DNA from: Streptomyces cinnamoneus
GTDB taxonomy: Bacteria > Actinomycetota > Actinomycetes > Streptomycetales > Streptomycetaceae
NCBI RefSeq assembly: GCF_002939475.1
Contig: NZ_PKFQ01000001.1
Span: 6,197,001 to 6,261,000 of the forward strand
DNA: 64,000 bases
Reading direction: 5' to 3'
Part shown: positions 54,523-62,373 of the stretch, in pieces
Position numbering within the stretch: the first letter of the stretch is position 1
How the letters are laid out: each line of letters opens with the position of its first letter
Program-made: the position numbers and the translations under genes
Notes under the pieces: generated by a model
Seen by the model: only the letters and a program-made list of their open reading frames with translations
Told to the model about the DNA's origin: nothing
The model's database searches: none

Positions 54523-55181
54523 TACCGCCATGCGTCTGCGGGCCGGTAGGAGTCGATCAGCCGGGCCAGGTGCGTGCCCGCGATCCTCAGCGGCTCGTCA
54601 CTCCGGGACACCTGGGCGGCCAGCTCGGCGCCCTCCAGGGTGCTGATCACGGTGTGGCCGAGGTCGCGGGCGTCGGCTTCGTCGATTCCGGCGCCGTGCA
54701 GCTTCTCGGCCACCAGGCCCCGCCAGCGCTCGAACGCCTCCGCCGCGGCCTGCTGGATGTCGGGGGCGCGGTGAGCCGTTCCCAGGGCGGTGGCCGTGAC
54801 GGGGCAGCCGTCGGCCCAGTCCGAGTCGCGGAGGCCGTCGGCGAGGGCGCGGGTGCAGGCGATCATCGCCTCGGCCGGGTCCGTCTCGCTGGCCAGCACC
54901 TCGCGCAGGATCTCCACGAACTCCTCGTCGCCGTGCCGGACGGCCGCCACGGCCAGCTCCTGCTTGCCGCCGGGGAAGAAGTGGTAGACGGAGCCGAGGG
55001 TGGCCTTGGCCTCCTGGGCGATCTGCTTGATGCCGGTCCCGTCGTAGCCCTGTCGCTGCATCAGCCGTGAGGCCGCGCGGACGACCCGCTCGCGGGTGCC
55101 GTGGTGGGCCTGCGCGTCGCCGTCCGCGCCCTTGGTCGCGTCGTGGTCCCTGTTCGCGTCGTGCTGCGGCTTGGTCTTCAC
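54522..55181 (-). CDS. TetR-family repressor of the imine-reductase-like gene
   Basis: This 219-residue regulator has a helix-turn-helix (RLMQRQGYDGTGIKQIAQEA, then LGSVYHFFPGGKQEL) and a C-terminal effector domain of the YxaF/LmrA-like type (WADGCPVTATAL). About 30 polar residues precede the fold. It starts with GTG 55181. Two identical palindromes in the 87-bp gap to the divergent reductase gene are its probable operators, one near each start, so it should repress itself and the reductase. Confidence 0.87.
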   Translation of the reverse strand: MKTKPQHDANRDHDATKGADGDAQAHHGTRERVVRAASRLMQRQGYDGTGIKQIAQEAKATLGSVYHFFPGGKQELAVAAVRHGDEEFVEILREVLASETDPAEAMIACTRALADGLRDSDWADGCPVTATALGTAHRAPDIQQAAAEAFERWRGLVAEKLHGAGIDEADARDLGHTVISTLEGAELAAQVSRSDEPLRIAGTHLARLIDSYRPADAWR

Positions 55182-55198
55182 CGCGACAGTCTATCGAA

Positions 55199-55214
55199 TA
55201 GAGCGTTCGTTCTA
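55199..55214. promoter_or_regulatory. TetR operator 1
   Basis: The sequence TAGAGCGTTCGTTCTA is a 16-bp palindrome with one asymmetric pair, next to the tetR start. It is identical to the site at 55240-55255. Confidence 0.75.
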
Positions 55215-55239
55215 GCTTTGTGCTACCTTCCTCTCTAGT

Positions 55240-55255
55240 TAGAGCGTTCGTTCTA
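55240..55255. promoter_or_regulatory. TetR operator 2
   Basis: This is an exact copy of the 16-bp palindrome at 55199-55214, 41 bp away (about four helical turns, so both sites face the same side of the DNA). It ends 13 bp before the reductase start. Confidence 0.75.
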
Positions 55256-55268
55256 GAGGGGGTTTTCC

Positions 55269-56144
55269 ATGAGCAAGCAGTCGGTCACCGTCGTCGGCCT
55301 CGGTCCGATGGGCCAGGCGATGGTGCGGGCGTTCCTGGCCGCCGGCCACCAGGTGACGGTGTGGAACCGGACGGCCGCCAGGGCCGAGGAACTGGTCGCC
55401 GAGGGTGCGCGGCGGGCGGACACGATCGGCGAGGCCCTGGCCGCCAACGAGCTGGTGATCCTGAGCCTGACGGACTACGACGCGATGTACACCGTCCTCG
55501 GACCCGCCGCAGAGGCCCTTGCCGGCCGGGTCCTCGTCAACCTCAGCTCGGACACGCCCGAGAAGGCCCGCGAAGCGGCCCGGTGGGCGGCCCGGCACGG
55601 TGCCCGCCACCTCACCGGCGGCGTGCAGAGCCCGCCGTCGGGCATCGGGAAGCCGGAGTCCGCCACCTTCTACAGCGGTCCCCGGGACGCCTTCGAGGCG
55701 CACGCCGCGACTCTCGGGGTCCTGACGGGCACCGACTACCGCGGTGAGGACCCCGGTCTGGCCGCCCTGTACTACCAGATCCAGATGGACGTCTTCTGGA
55801 CCGCCATGCTCAGTTACCTCCACGCCCTGGCCGTGGCCGACGCCAACGGCATCTCGGCCCAGGAGTTCCTGCCCTACGCCACGTCCACCGTGGCCTCCCT
55901 GCCGGGCTTCCTGGAGTTCTACGCCCCGCGGATCGACAAGGGGGAGCACGCCGGCGACGTCGACAAGCTCGCCATGGGCGTGGCCAGCGTCGACCACGTC
56001 CTCCACACCACCAAGGACTCGGGCGTCGACACCTCACTGCCCGCGGCCGTCCGGGACGTCTTCCGCCGGGGCCTGGCGGCCGGCCACGCCGGTGACAGCT
56101 TCACCAGCCTGATCGAGGTCTTCAAGAAGGAGGCGGCGGCGTAA
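55269..56144 (+). CDS. Imine reductase-like NADPH-dependent oxidoreductase
   Basis: This 291-residue beta-hydroxyacid-dehydrogenase-superfamily protein has the Rossmann motif VVGLGPMGQAMVRAFLAAGH and NRT for NADP. The segment GGVQSPPSGIGKPESATFYSG and the dimer-forming helical C-terminus are typical of imine reductases. The position expected for the catalytic Asp or Tyr reads LAALYYQ, so it appears to be the Tyr type. The likely reaction is reduction of a cyclic imine or iminium; the natural substrate is unknown. TetR-controlled expression suggests a response to a small molecule. Confidence 0.78.
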   Translation: MSKQSVTVVGLGPMGQAMVRAFLAAGHQVTVWNRTAARAEELVAEGARRADTIGEALAANELVILSLTDYDAMYTVLGPAAEALAGRVLVNLSSDTPEKAREAARWAARHGARHLTGGVQSPPSGIGKPESATFYSGPRDAFEAHAATLGVLTGTDYRGEDPGLAALYYQIQMDVFWTAMLSYLHALAVADANGISAQEFLPYATSTVASLPGFLEFYAPRIDKGEHAGDVDKLAMGVASVDHVLHTTKDSGVDTSLPAAVRDVFRRGLAAGHAGDSFTSLIEVFKKEAAA

Positions 56145-56249
56145 CTAACCCGCCCGCCGCCTCGGGGAAGGCGTCGAACGCGGCCCGGAGGCCGCCCCGG
56201 TCGTGCGCCGTTCGCGGCCCACGGCCAGTGCTCCCGGGCAGCCGTTCCC

Positions 56250-56293
56250 CTCCCTCGCCCGGTGGAGGGCCGTCCTTCCGCCGGGCGAGGGAG
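56250..56293. terminator. Hairpin terminator
   Basis: A perfect 13-bp stem (56250-56262 with 56281-56293) has an 18-nt loop in the 187-bp convergent gap between the reductase and exporter genes. Confidence 0.75.
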
Positions 56294-56297
56294 GACC

Positions 56298-56320
56298 GCC
56301 GGCGCGCGACGCGCGCCGGC
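56298..56320. terminator. Second hairpin terminator
   Basis: A perfect 10-bp stem (56298-56307 with 56311-56320) has a 3-nt loop, 12 bases before the exporter stop, in tandem with the hairpin at 56250. Confidence 0.7.
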
Positions 56321-56331
56321 CCCGTGTCCGG

Positions 56332-58113
56332 CTACTGATGCCAAGAACGCCACAGCGCCGCGTACGCGCCGTCCGCCGCGACCAGTTCGTCATGGCTGCC
56401 CAGCTCGCTGATCCGGCCGTCCTCCGCCACCGCGATCACGTCCGCGTCGTGCGCGGTGTGCAGCCGGTGGGCGATGGCCACGACCGTGCGGCCCTCCAGC
56501 ACCTTCGCGAGCGATCGCTCCAGATGGCGCGCGGCCCTCGGGTCCAGCAGAGACGTTGCCTCGTCCAGCACGAGGGTGTGCGGATCAGCCAGCACCAGCC
56601 GGGCCAGCGCGATCTGCTGTGCCTGGGCCGGCGTGAGCGTGTGGCCGCCGGAACCCACCTCCGTGTCCAGTCCCTCCTCCAGCGCGCGGGCCCAGACGTC
56701 GGCGTCCACCGCGCCGAGCGCCGCCCACAGTTCGCCGTCGCCGGCGTCCGTGCGGGCCAGCAGCAGGTTGTCCCGCAGCGAGCCGACGAACACGTGGTGC
56801 TCCTGGTTGACCAGCGCCACGTGGCGGCGCACCCGCTCCGTGGGCATCCGGGACAGCTCGGCGTCGCCCAGCGTCACCGTCCCCGAGCGCGGCGCGTAGA
56901 TGCCGGCGAGCAGCCGGCCCAGCGTCGACTTCCCCGCGCCGGACGGGCCGACCAGCGCCACCCGGCTGCCCGGGCGGACGTCCAGGGACACGCCGTGCAG
57001 CACGTCGCCGCCGGTCGGGTAGCCGAAGCGCACCTCGTCCGCCCGCACCTGCCGGCCCTTCGGGCTCACCAGCTCGTCCGTGTCGTCCGGCTCGATCTCG
57101 TGCACGCCCACCAGCCGGGCCAGGGACACCAGGGCGACCTGGAGTTCGTCGTACCAGCGCAGGATCAGTCCGATGGGCTCGACGAGCATCTGCGCCAGGA
57201 GCGCGCCCGTCGTCAGCCGGCCCACCGAGAGCCACCCCTGGAGCACGAACTCCCCGCCGATGACCAGCACCGAGCCCAGCAGCAGCACGTGCGTCACGTT
57301 GATCACCGGGAACAGGACCGATCGCAGCCACAGGGTGTACCGCTCCCACCGGACCCATTCGTCCACTCGCCGGTCGGACAGCTCCACCCGGCGCCGGCCC
57401 AGCCGGTGCGCCTCGATCGTGCGGCCGGCGTCCACGGTCTCCGCGAGCGAGGCGGCGACCGCCGCGTAGCCCGCGGCCTCGGAGCGGTAGGCGCCCGGCG
57501 CCCGCCGGAAGTACCAGCGGCTGCCCGCGAGCAGCAGGGGCAGCCCGACCAGCACGCACAACGCCAGCGGGGGCGCGGTCACCGTCAGCGCACCGAGCAG
57601 CAGGCCCACCCAGACGAAGCCGATGGTCAGCTGGGGCACGGCCTCGCGCATGGCGTTCGCCAGCCGGTCGACGTCCGTGGTGATGCGGGACAGCAGGTCA
57701 CCGGTCCCGGCCCGCTCCAGCACGCTCGGCGGCAGCGCCACCGACCGCACCAGGAAGTCCTCGCGCAGGTCCGCCAGCATCCGCTCGCCCAGCACCGCGC
57801 CGCGCAGCCGCACCATCCGCACGAACAGCGCCTGCACGGCCAGCGCGGCCGCGAACAGCGCGACGGTACGGCCCAGGTGCAGCTCCTCCGCCCCCGACGA
57901 CAGGTCCTCGACCAGCCCGCCGAGCAGGTACGGGCCGACCGTCGAGGCGACCACGGCGACCGCGTTGACCGTCACCAGCAGGGCGAAGGCCCTGCGGTGC
58001 CTGCGCAGAAGGTCCTTGACGTAACGGCGCACCGTGGCGGGTCCGGCCACCGGAAGGGTCGCCGCCGACTCCGGTGCCGCGGGGTCGTACGCCGGTGGTG
58101 CCACGCCGATCAT
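56332..58113 (-). CDS. Heterodimeric ABC exporter half, catalytic P-loop subunit
   Basis: This 593-residue half-exporter has six membrane helices (about 40-320) and one nucleotide-binding domain. Walker A GPSGAGKST (Lys395), Walker B TLVLDEATS and the switch histidine 549 (IAHRL) are intact, but the signature LSGGQ is replaced by LTPAQ (493-497). ATG 58113 overlaps the partner gene by 4 bp. With the partner's intact signature it would form one functional ATP site. Substrate unknown. Confidence 0.87.
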   Translation of the reverse strand: MIGVAPPAYDPAAPESAATLPVAGPATVRRYVKDLLRRHRRAFALLVTVNAVAVVASTVGPYLLGGLVEDLSSGAEELHLGRTVALFAAALAVQALFVRMVRLRGAVLGERMLADLREDFLVRSVALPPSVLERAGTGDLLSRITTDVDRLANAMREAVPQLTIGFVWVGLLLGALTVTAPPLALCVLVGLPLLLAGSRWYFRRAPGAYRSEAAGYAAVAASLAETVDAGRTIEAHRLGRRRVELSDRRVDEWVRWERYTLWLRSVLFPVINVTHVLLLGSVLVIGGEFVLQGWLSVGRLTTGALLAQMLVEPIGLILRWYDELQVALVSLARLVGVHEIEPDDTDELVSPKGRQVRADEVRFGYPTGGDVLHGVSLDVRPGSRVALVGPSGAGKSTLGRLLAGIYAPRSGTVTLGDAELSRMPTERVRRHVALVNQEHHVFVGSLRDNLLLARTDAGDGELWAALGAVDADVWARALEEGLDTEVGSGGHTLTPAQAQQIALARLVLADPHTLVLDEATSLLDPRAARHLERSLAKVLEGRTVVAIAHRLHTAHDADVIAVAEDGRISELGSHDELVAADGAYAALWRSWHQ

Positions 58114-59918
58114 GCGGACTCCCCGATGGGTTCGCTCTTGCCGGATTCCACGAGTTCCTTGTCCGGTTCCTCGTCCGTCTGACGGGTGACGACCGCGCGG
58201 TAAACGGGGTTCGAGCGCACGAGGTCCTCGTGCGCGCCCACCGCGGCCACCGTGCCCTCCCTCAGGAACACCACACGGTCCGCCCGGTCGAGCAGCAGCG
58301 GGCTGGAGGAGAAGACCACGGTCGTCCGCCCCGCCCGCAGGGCCCGCACGCCGTCGGCGACACGGGCCTCGGTGTGCGAGTCCACGGCCGACGTCGGTTC
58401 GTCGAGCACCAGCACCTCCGGGTCGGTCACCAGCGAACGGGCCAGGGTGAGCCGCTGCCGCTGGCCGCCCGACAGGGAGCGGCCCCGCTCGGTGATGCGG
58501 GTGCGCAGGGGGTCGCCGGAGCCGTCCGGTGACGCCTGGGCCAGGGAGGCGAGGACGTCGTCGCACCGGGCCGCCGTCAGGGCGGCGTCGGCCGTGACGG
58601 CTCCCGAGGAGGGGACGTCCAGCAGCTCCGTCAGCGTGCCCGACAGCAGCACCGGATCCTTGTCCTGCACCAGCACCGCCGTCCTGGCCACGTCCAGCGG
58701 CACCTCGTCCAGCGCCACCCCGCCGAGCAGCACCGACGGCGAGTCGCCCGCGCCCTCCGCCGCGTGCCCGCCGAGCCGGTCGGCGAGCCGCCCGGCGGCG
58801 TCCGGGTCGCCCACGACCACGGCCGTCAACTCCCCCGAGCGGGCCAGCAGACCTGTCGCCGGATCGTAGAGGTCGCCCTTGAGGTCCCCCGCCACGGCCT
58901 CGACGTCGTCCGCCGGCACGGCGGTGCGGCGCAGCGCGAGCACCTTGGCGGCACGCTGGGCGGACGGACGGGAGAAGGAATAGGCCATCGCTATCTCCTC
59001 GAACTGCCGCAGTGGGAACAGCAGGAACGTGACCACGCCGTAGACGGTGACCAGCTCGCCCACCCCGATCCGGCCGTCACGGGCCAGCAGGGCCCCGTAC
59101 CAGACCACCGCGATCATCAGCAGACCCGGCAGCACCACCTGGACCGCCGCGATGAGCGCCCACATCCGGGCACTGCGCACGGCCGCCCTGCGGACCTCCT
59201 GCGAGGCGCTGCGGTAGCGCGACAGGAACAACTCCTCGCCGCCGATGCCCCGCAGGACCCGCAGCCCGGCCACGGTGTCCGACGCCAGCTCGGTCGCCCG
59301 GCCGGCCTTCTCGCGCTGCTCGTCGGCCCGCTTCGTCGCGGGCGGCAGCAACGGCAGGACCGCCAGGGCCATGAGGGGCACCCCGGCCGCGACCACCGCG
59401 CCGAGCGCCGGCTGGTAGACCAGCAGGGCCACGCACACCACCAGCGTGGTGAACGCCGCGGCGACGAAGCGGGAGAGGGCCTCCACGAACCAGCCGATCT
59501 TCTCGACGTCGCCCGTGGACACCGCGACGACCTCACCTGCGGCGACACGCCGGGTCAGCGCCGACCCCAACTCGGCCGTCTTGCGCGCCAGAAGCTGCTG
59601 CACCCGGGCGGCCGCCGTGATCCAGTTGGTGACGGCCGTGCGGTGCAGCATCGTGTCGCCCAGCGCCGTCAGAGCCCCGAGCAGCAGCAACAGGCCACCG
59701 GCCGCCGCGAGCCGAGCGCCCGAACGATCGACGACCGCCGCCACGCCCATGCCCACGGCCAGCGGGAACAGCGCCACCGAACCGGAATGGACGACGCCCC
59801 AGAACAGCGACCTCAGTTGGCCGCCCAGCTGGTTGCGCCCCAGCCAGTAGAGGAAGCGCGGCCCGGACCGGACGTCGGGGCGGCCCGGATCGGCGTACGG
59901 CAGATCACGAATTTGCAT
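58110..59918 (-). CDS. Heterodimeric ABC exporter half, degenerate P-loop subunit
   Basis: This 602-residue half-exporter has six membrane helices and an odd nucleotide-binding domain. The P-loop is lost (GDPDAAGR at 370-377, no Lys), and the switch histidine is replaced by serines (FSSSP, 537-539). It keeps a perfect signature LSGGQ (482-486) and Walker B VLVLDEPTS with Glu507. The start ATG 59918 is used; an in-frame upstream codon at 59978 would add 20 residues. It is the first gene of the pair. Confidence 0.87.
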   Translation of the reverse strand: MQIRDLPYADPGRPDVRSGPRFLYWLGRNQLGGQLRSLFWGVVHSGSVALFPLAVGMGVAAVVDRSGARLAAAGGLLLLLGALTALGDTMLHRTAVTNWITAAARVQQLLARKTAELGSALTRRVAAGEVVAVSTGDVEKIGWFVEALSRFVAAAFTTLVVCVALLVYQPALGAVVAAGVPLMALAVLPLLPPATKRADEQREKAGRATELASDTVAGLRVLRGIGGEELFLSRYRSASQEVRRAAVRSARMWALIAAVQVVLPGLLMIAVVWYGALLARDGRIGVGELVTVYGVVTFLLFPLRQFEEIAMAYSFSRPSAQRAAKVLALRRTAVPADDVEAVAGDLKGDLYDPATGLLARSGELTAVVVGDPDAAGRLADRLGGHAAEGAGDSPSVLLGGVALDEVPLDVARTAVLVQDKDPVLLSGTLTELLDVPSSGAVTADAALTAARCDDVLASLAQASPDGSGDPLRTRITERGRSLSGGQRQRLTLARSLVTDPEVLVLDEPTSAVDSHTEARVADGVRALRAGRTTVVFSSSPLLLDRADRVVFLREGTVAAVGAHEDLVRSNPVYRAVVTRQTDEEPDKELVESGKSEPIGESA

Positions 59919-60086
59919 GACATCCCGGCTTCGGCGTGCGATTGGGTGGATGAGGGCGCGAGTGGGGGAGCCGTGCAAGGCTGCTGCACAGGAGGGCTCA
60001 ATTCAACTGGTTTTCCGTGCCGGTGCGGCGTATCAGGCCAAACGTGCTCTGGCGCGCGGCAGTCCGCCGCGCTTCACTCCTGCCCC

Positions 60087-61700
60087 ATGAGACGACTGTT
60101 CCTCACCCTGTGCGCCGCGGCGCTCGGCCTCGTGCTGGGCATGAGCCCCGCCGCGGCCGCCGGCCCGCCGCCCGAGTTCGGCACCGACTGGCACGACCCG
60201 GTCACCGCCGGCCCACCCGTGCCCACCCCCGGCACCACCTCCTGCAAGGCGACGGTCGCCGACACGGAGTTCCGCGACTACACGCCCTACAAGGGCACCT
60301 ACCTGCCGCCCAAGGGCTGCGGCGACCGCTGGAACAAGGTCGTCCTGCGGCTCGAAGGAGCCGTCGCCGGCCGGCAGTACGACCGCCTGGGCTACCTGCA
60401 CATCGGGGGCGTCGAGGTGCTGCGCACCTCCACCCCGGAGCCCTCGCCCGAGGGCGTCGCGTGGAACGTCGAGAAGGACGTCACCCGTTACGCCGCGACG
60501 CTCAGGTCCCGCCAGCCGGTCGAGATGCTCATCGGCAACCTCGTCAACGAGACCTACACCGGCGTCATCAAGGTCAAGGTGACGCTGACCTTCTATGCGG
60601 CCGAGGGGAGCGTGGAACCGGCGCCCGCCCCCGACCGCGTGCTGACCCTGGACGGCGCGCACACCGTGGGCGCGGCGTACGAGGGCACGCTGACCACCCC
60701 GCGCAACAGCGAACGGATCGTGGCGGAGGTGTACGCCACCGGATCCGGGGGCGAGTGCGAGGAGTTCTGGTACCTCACGGTGCCGGACGCCGCACCCTAC
60801 TCCTGCAAGGCCCAGGACGGCCCGTACCGCGAGGTCCGGGTCGCCGTCGACGGCAAGCTCGCCGGGATCGCCGCTCCCTACCCCACGGTGTGGACGGGCG
60901 GCTGGTCCAACCCCTTCCTCTGGTACGTGATACCGGGCCCGCGCGCCTTCGACGTCCGGCCCGTCGAATACGACCTCACGCCCTTCGCCGGACAGCTCAA
61001 CGACGGCAAGCCGCACACGATCACGGTCTCGGTCGCGGGCGTACCGGAGGGACGGAGCGGCTGGAGCACGCCCACCAACATCCTGGTCTGGCAGGACGCG
61101 GGGGCCGACCGCGTCACCGGCGCCCTCACGACCCACCGGGAAGGGGCGCCCAGGAACACGACCGCCCTCGAACAGGGCGCCGAGTACCGGTTGAAGGCCG
61201 ACGGCGGGCACGCCCTGACGGTCGCCGGCTACCTCGACACCTCCCACGGCCGCGTCGGCACGACCGTCACCCGCGAGGTCGCCGCGACCTCCCTCCACCG
61301 CTGGACCAAGGGTGAGACGACCGACGGGCTCCAGGCCCGGTGGGACGACGACGAGACCGTCACGGTCGCGGGCCGGGGGCCGGCGACCGTCACGCACGCC
61401 CGGCGCGCCTACAGCATGAACGGTGAGACGTCGATCAGCGGCGGTCGCCTGCGCACGGTCATGACGATGGGGGACCGCGCCGACAGCGCCACGCTGCGCG
61501 CGGGGGCCCCGCCGCGGTGGACGCGACTGGACGACACCTACACGGGCGACGCCTCGTACAACCAGGACGTCCCGCGCGACCAGCGTCACGCCACCGGCGT
61601 CTCGCGCGAGCGCTACCGCCTCCAGGGCTCCGGCGTCTGCTACGACCGGACGCTGGCCACCGCCCAGGGCGAGCTGACGGAGGACAGCCGGCGCTGCTGA
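60087..61700 (+). CDS. Secreted peptide-N-glycosidase A (PNGase A)-type amidase
   Basis: This 537-residue protein has a signal peptide (LFLTLCAAALGLVLGMSPAAAA) and a PNGase A-like double jelly-roll: FRDYTPYKGTYLPPKGCGDR, VLRLEGAVAGRQYDR, the EEFWYLTVP and TVWTGGWSNPFLWYVIPGP strands. Plant PNGase A removes whole N-glycans from glycopeptides. The bacterial members are little studied. With the GH85/GH38/GH5 locus in the same window it suggests N-glycoprotein use. It is extracellular. Divergent from the ABC exporter. Confidence 0.82.
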   Translation: MRRLFLTLCAAALGLVLGMSPAAAAGPPPEFGTDWHDPVTAGPPVPTPGTTSCKATVADTEFRDYTPYKGTYLPPKGCGDRWNKVVLRLEGAVAGRQYDRLGYLHIGGVEVLRTSTPEPSPEGVAWNVEKDVTRYAATLRSRQPVEMLIGNLVNETYTGVIKVKVTLTFYAAEGSVEPAPAPDRVLTLDGAHTVGAAYEGTLTTPRNSERIVAEVYATGSGGECEEFWYLTVPDAAPYSCKAQDGPYREVRVAVDGKLAGIAAPYPTVWTGGWSNPFLWYVIPGPRAFDVRPVEYDLTPFAGQLNDGKPHTITVSVAGVPEGRSGWSTPTNILVWQDAGADRVTGALTTHREGAPRNTTALEQGAEYRLKADGGHALTVAGYLDTSHGRVGTTVTREVAATSLHRWTKGETTDGLQARWDDDETVTVAGRGPATVTHARRAYSMNGETSISGGRLRTVMTMGDRADSATLRAGAPPRWTRLDDTYTGDASYNQDVPRDQRHATGVSRERYRLQGSGVCYDRTLATAQGELTEDSRRC

Positions 61701-61744
61701 ACGCCGAACCGGGCCGGCGCCCCGCCTTGGCGCGGGGCTCCGCG

Positions 61745-61793
61745 TCCGGCCGGGCCCGTGGCCCGCGCGGACGCCTCCGCGCGCCCGGCCGGA
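61745..61793. terminator. Nested bidirectional hairpin terminator
   Basis: The outer arms are 61745-61755 and 61783-61793 (about 10-11 bp), with an inner 8-bp hairpin (61764-61771 with 61776-61783). It lies between the convergent PNGase A and marR genes. Confidence 0.7.
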
Positions 61794-61804
61794 GGGGAGG
61801 GGCC

Positions 61805-62245
61805 TCAGGCCGGGCGGTCGGGGCCCGTCAGCAGCTCGGTCAGCAGCCCGGCCAGTACGTCGCGCTGCTCGGCGCTCAAGGGGGCGAGGATGTCCTCGAC
61901 GGCGGCCAGGCGCGCCTCACGCAGGGCGCGCAGCGTGGAGCGGCCCTGGTCGGTGAGCTCTATGCGGATGACCCGCCGGTTGCTCTGGTCCGGGACCCGG
62001 CGCACGGCGCCGTTGGCCTCCAGAGCGTCGACCAGCGTGGTGACCGCCCGGGGGACGACCTCGAGGTGCTGGGCCAGGTCGGCCATGCGCGGAGGCGTCT
62101 CGTAGTGGGCGACGGTGCGCAGCAGCCGTGACTGGGCGGGGGTGATGCCGACCGGGTCCAGGTAGCGCTTCTGCGCGCGGTGGAGCCTTCGGGTCAGCCT
62201 CAGCAGCTGCTCGGTGAGGTGGCCGGACGTGTCGGGGGCCGTCAT
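61805..62245 (-). CDS. MarR-family transcriptional regulator
   Basis: This 146-residue winged-helix protein (ITPAQSRLLRTVAHYETPPR; MADLAQHLEVVPRAVTTLVD; wing GAVRRVPDQSNRRVIRIELT) ends in the dimerisation helices. It is divergent from an ABC exporter gene with a 128-bp gap, so it is the probable regulator of that exporter. ATG 62245. Confidence 0.9.
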   Translation of the reverse strand: MTAPDTSGHLTEQLLRLTRRLHRAQKRYLDPVGITPAQSRLLRTVAHYETPPRMADLAQHLEVVPRAVTTLVDALEANGAVRRVPDQSNRRVIRIELTDQGRSTLRALREARLAAVEDILAPLSAEQRDVLAGLLTELLTGPDRPA

Positions 62246-62272
62246 GATCGCATGTTATCAGGACGGCTTCCA

Positions 62273-62302
62273 TTGTGAGTATAGGTAACAGTGAGCTATG
62301 CT
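62273..62302 (+). promoter_or_regulatory. Possible promoter of the MarR-linked ABC exporter
   Basis: TTGTGA (62273-62278) and TATGCT (62297-62302) have an 18-bp spacer, close to a housekeeping-sigma promoter, 71 bp upstream of the exporter ATG. It was read by eye and is not tested. Confidence 0.4.
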
Positions 62303-62373
62303 CTGTTCAGCGTCAGCGTTCCAGGCGTTTCCTCCGCTCGCGCCGTCCGGCGCCGACCTCGCTGAAGGAGCCC

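Noticed and set aside
62249..62291. TGTTATC...GGTAACA arms as a MarR operator
   Set aside because: The arms are far apart (24 nt) with a mismatch; MarR sites are usually compact 16-20 bp palindromes.
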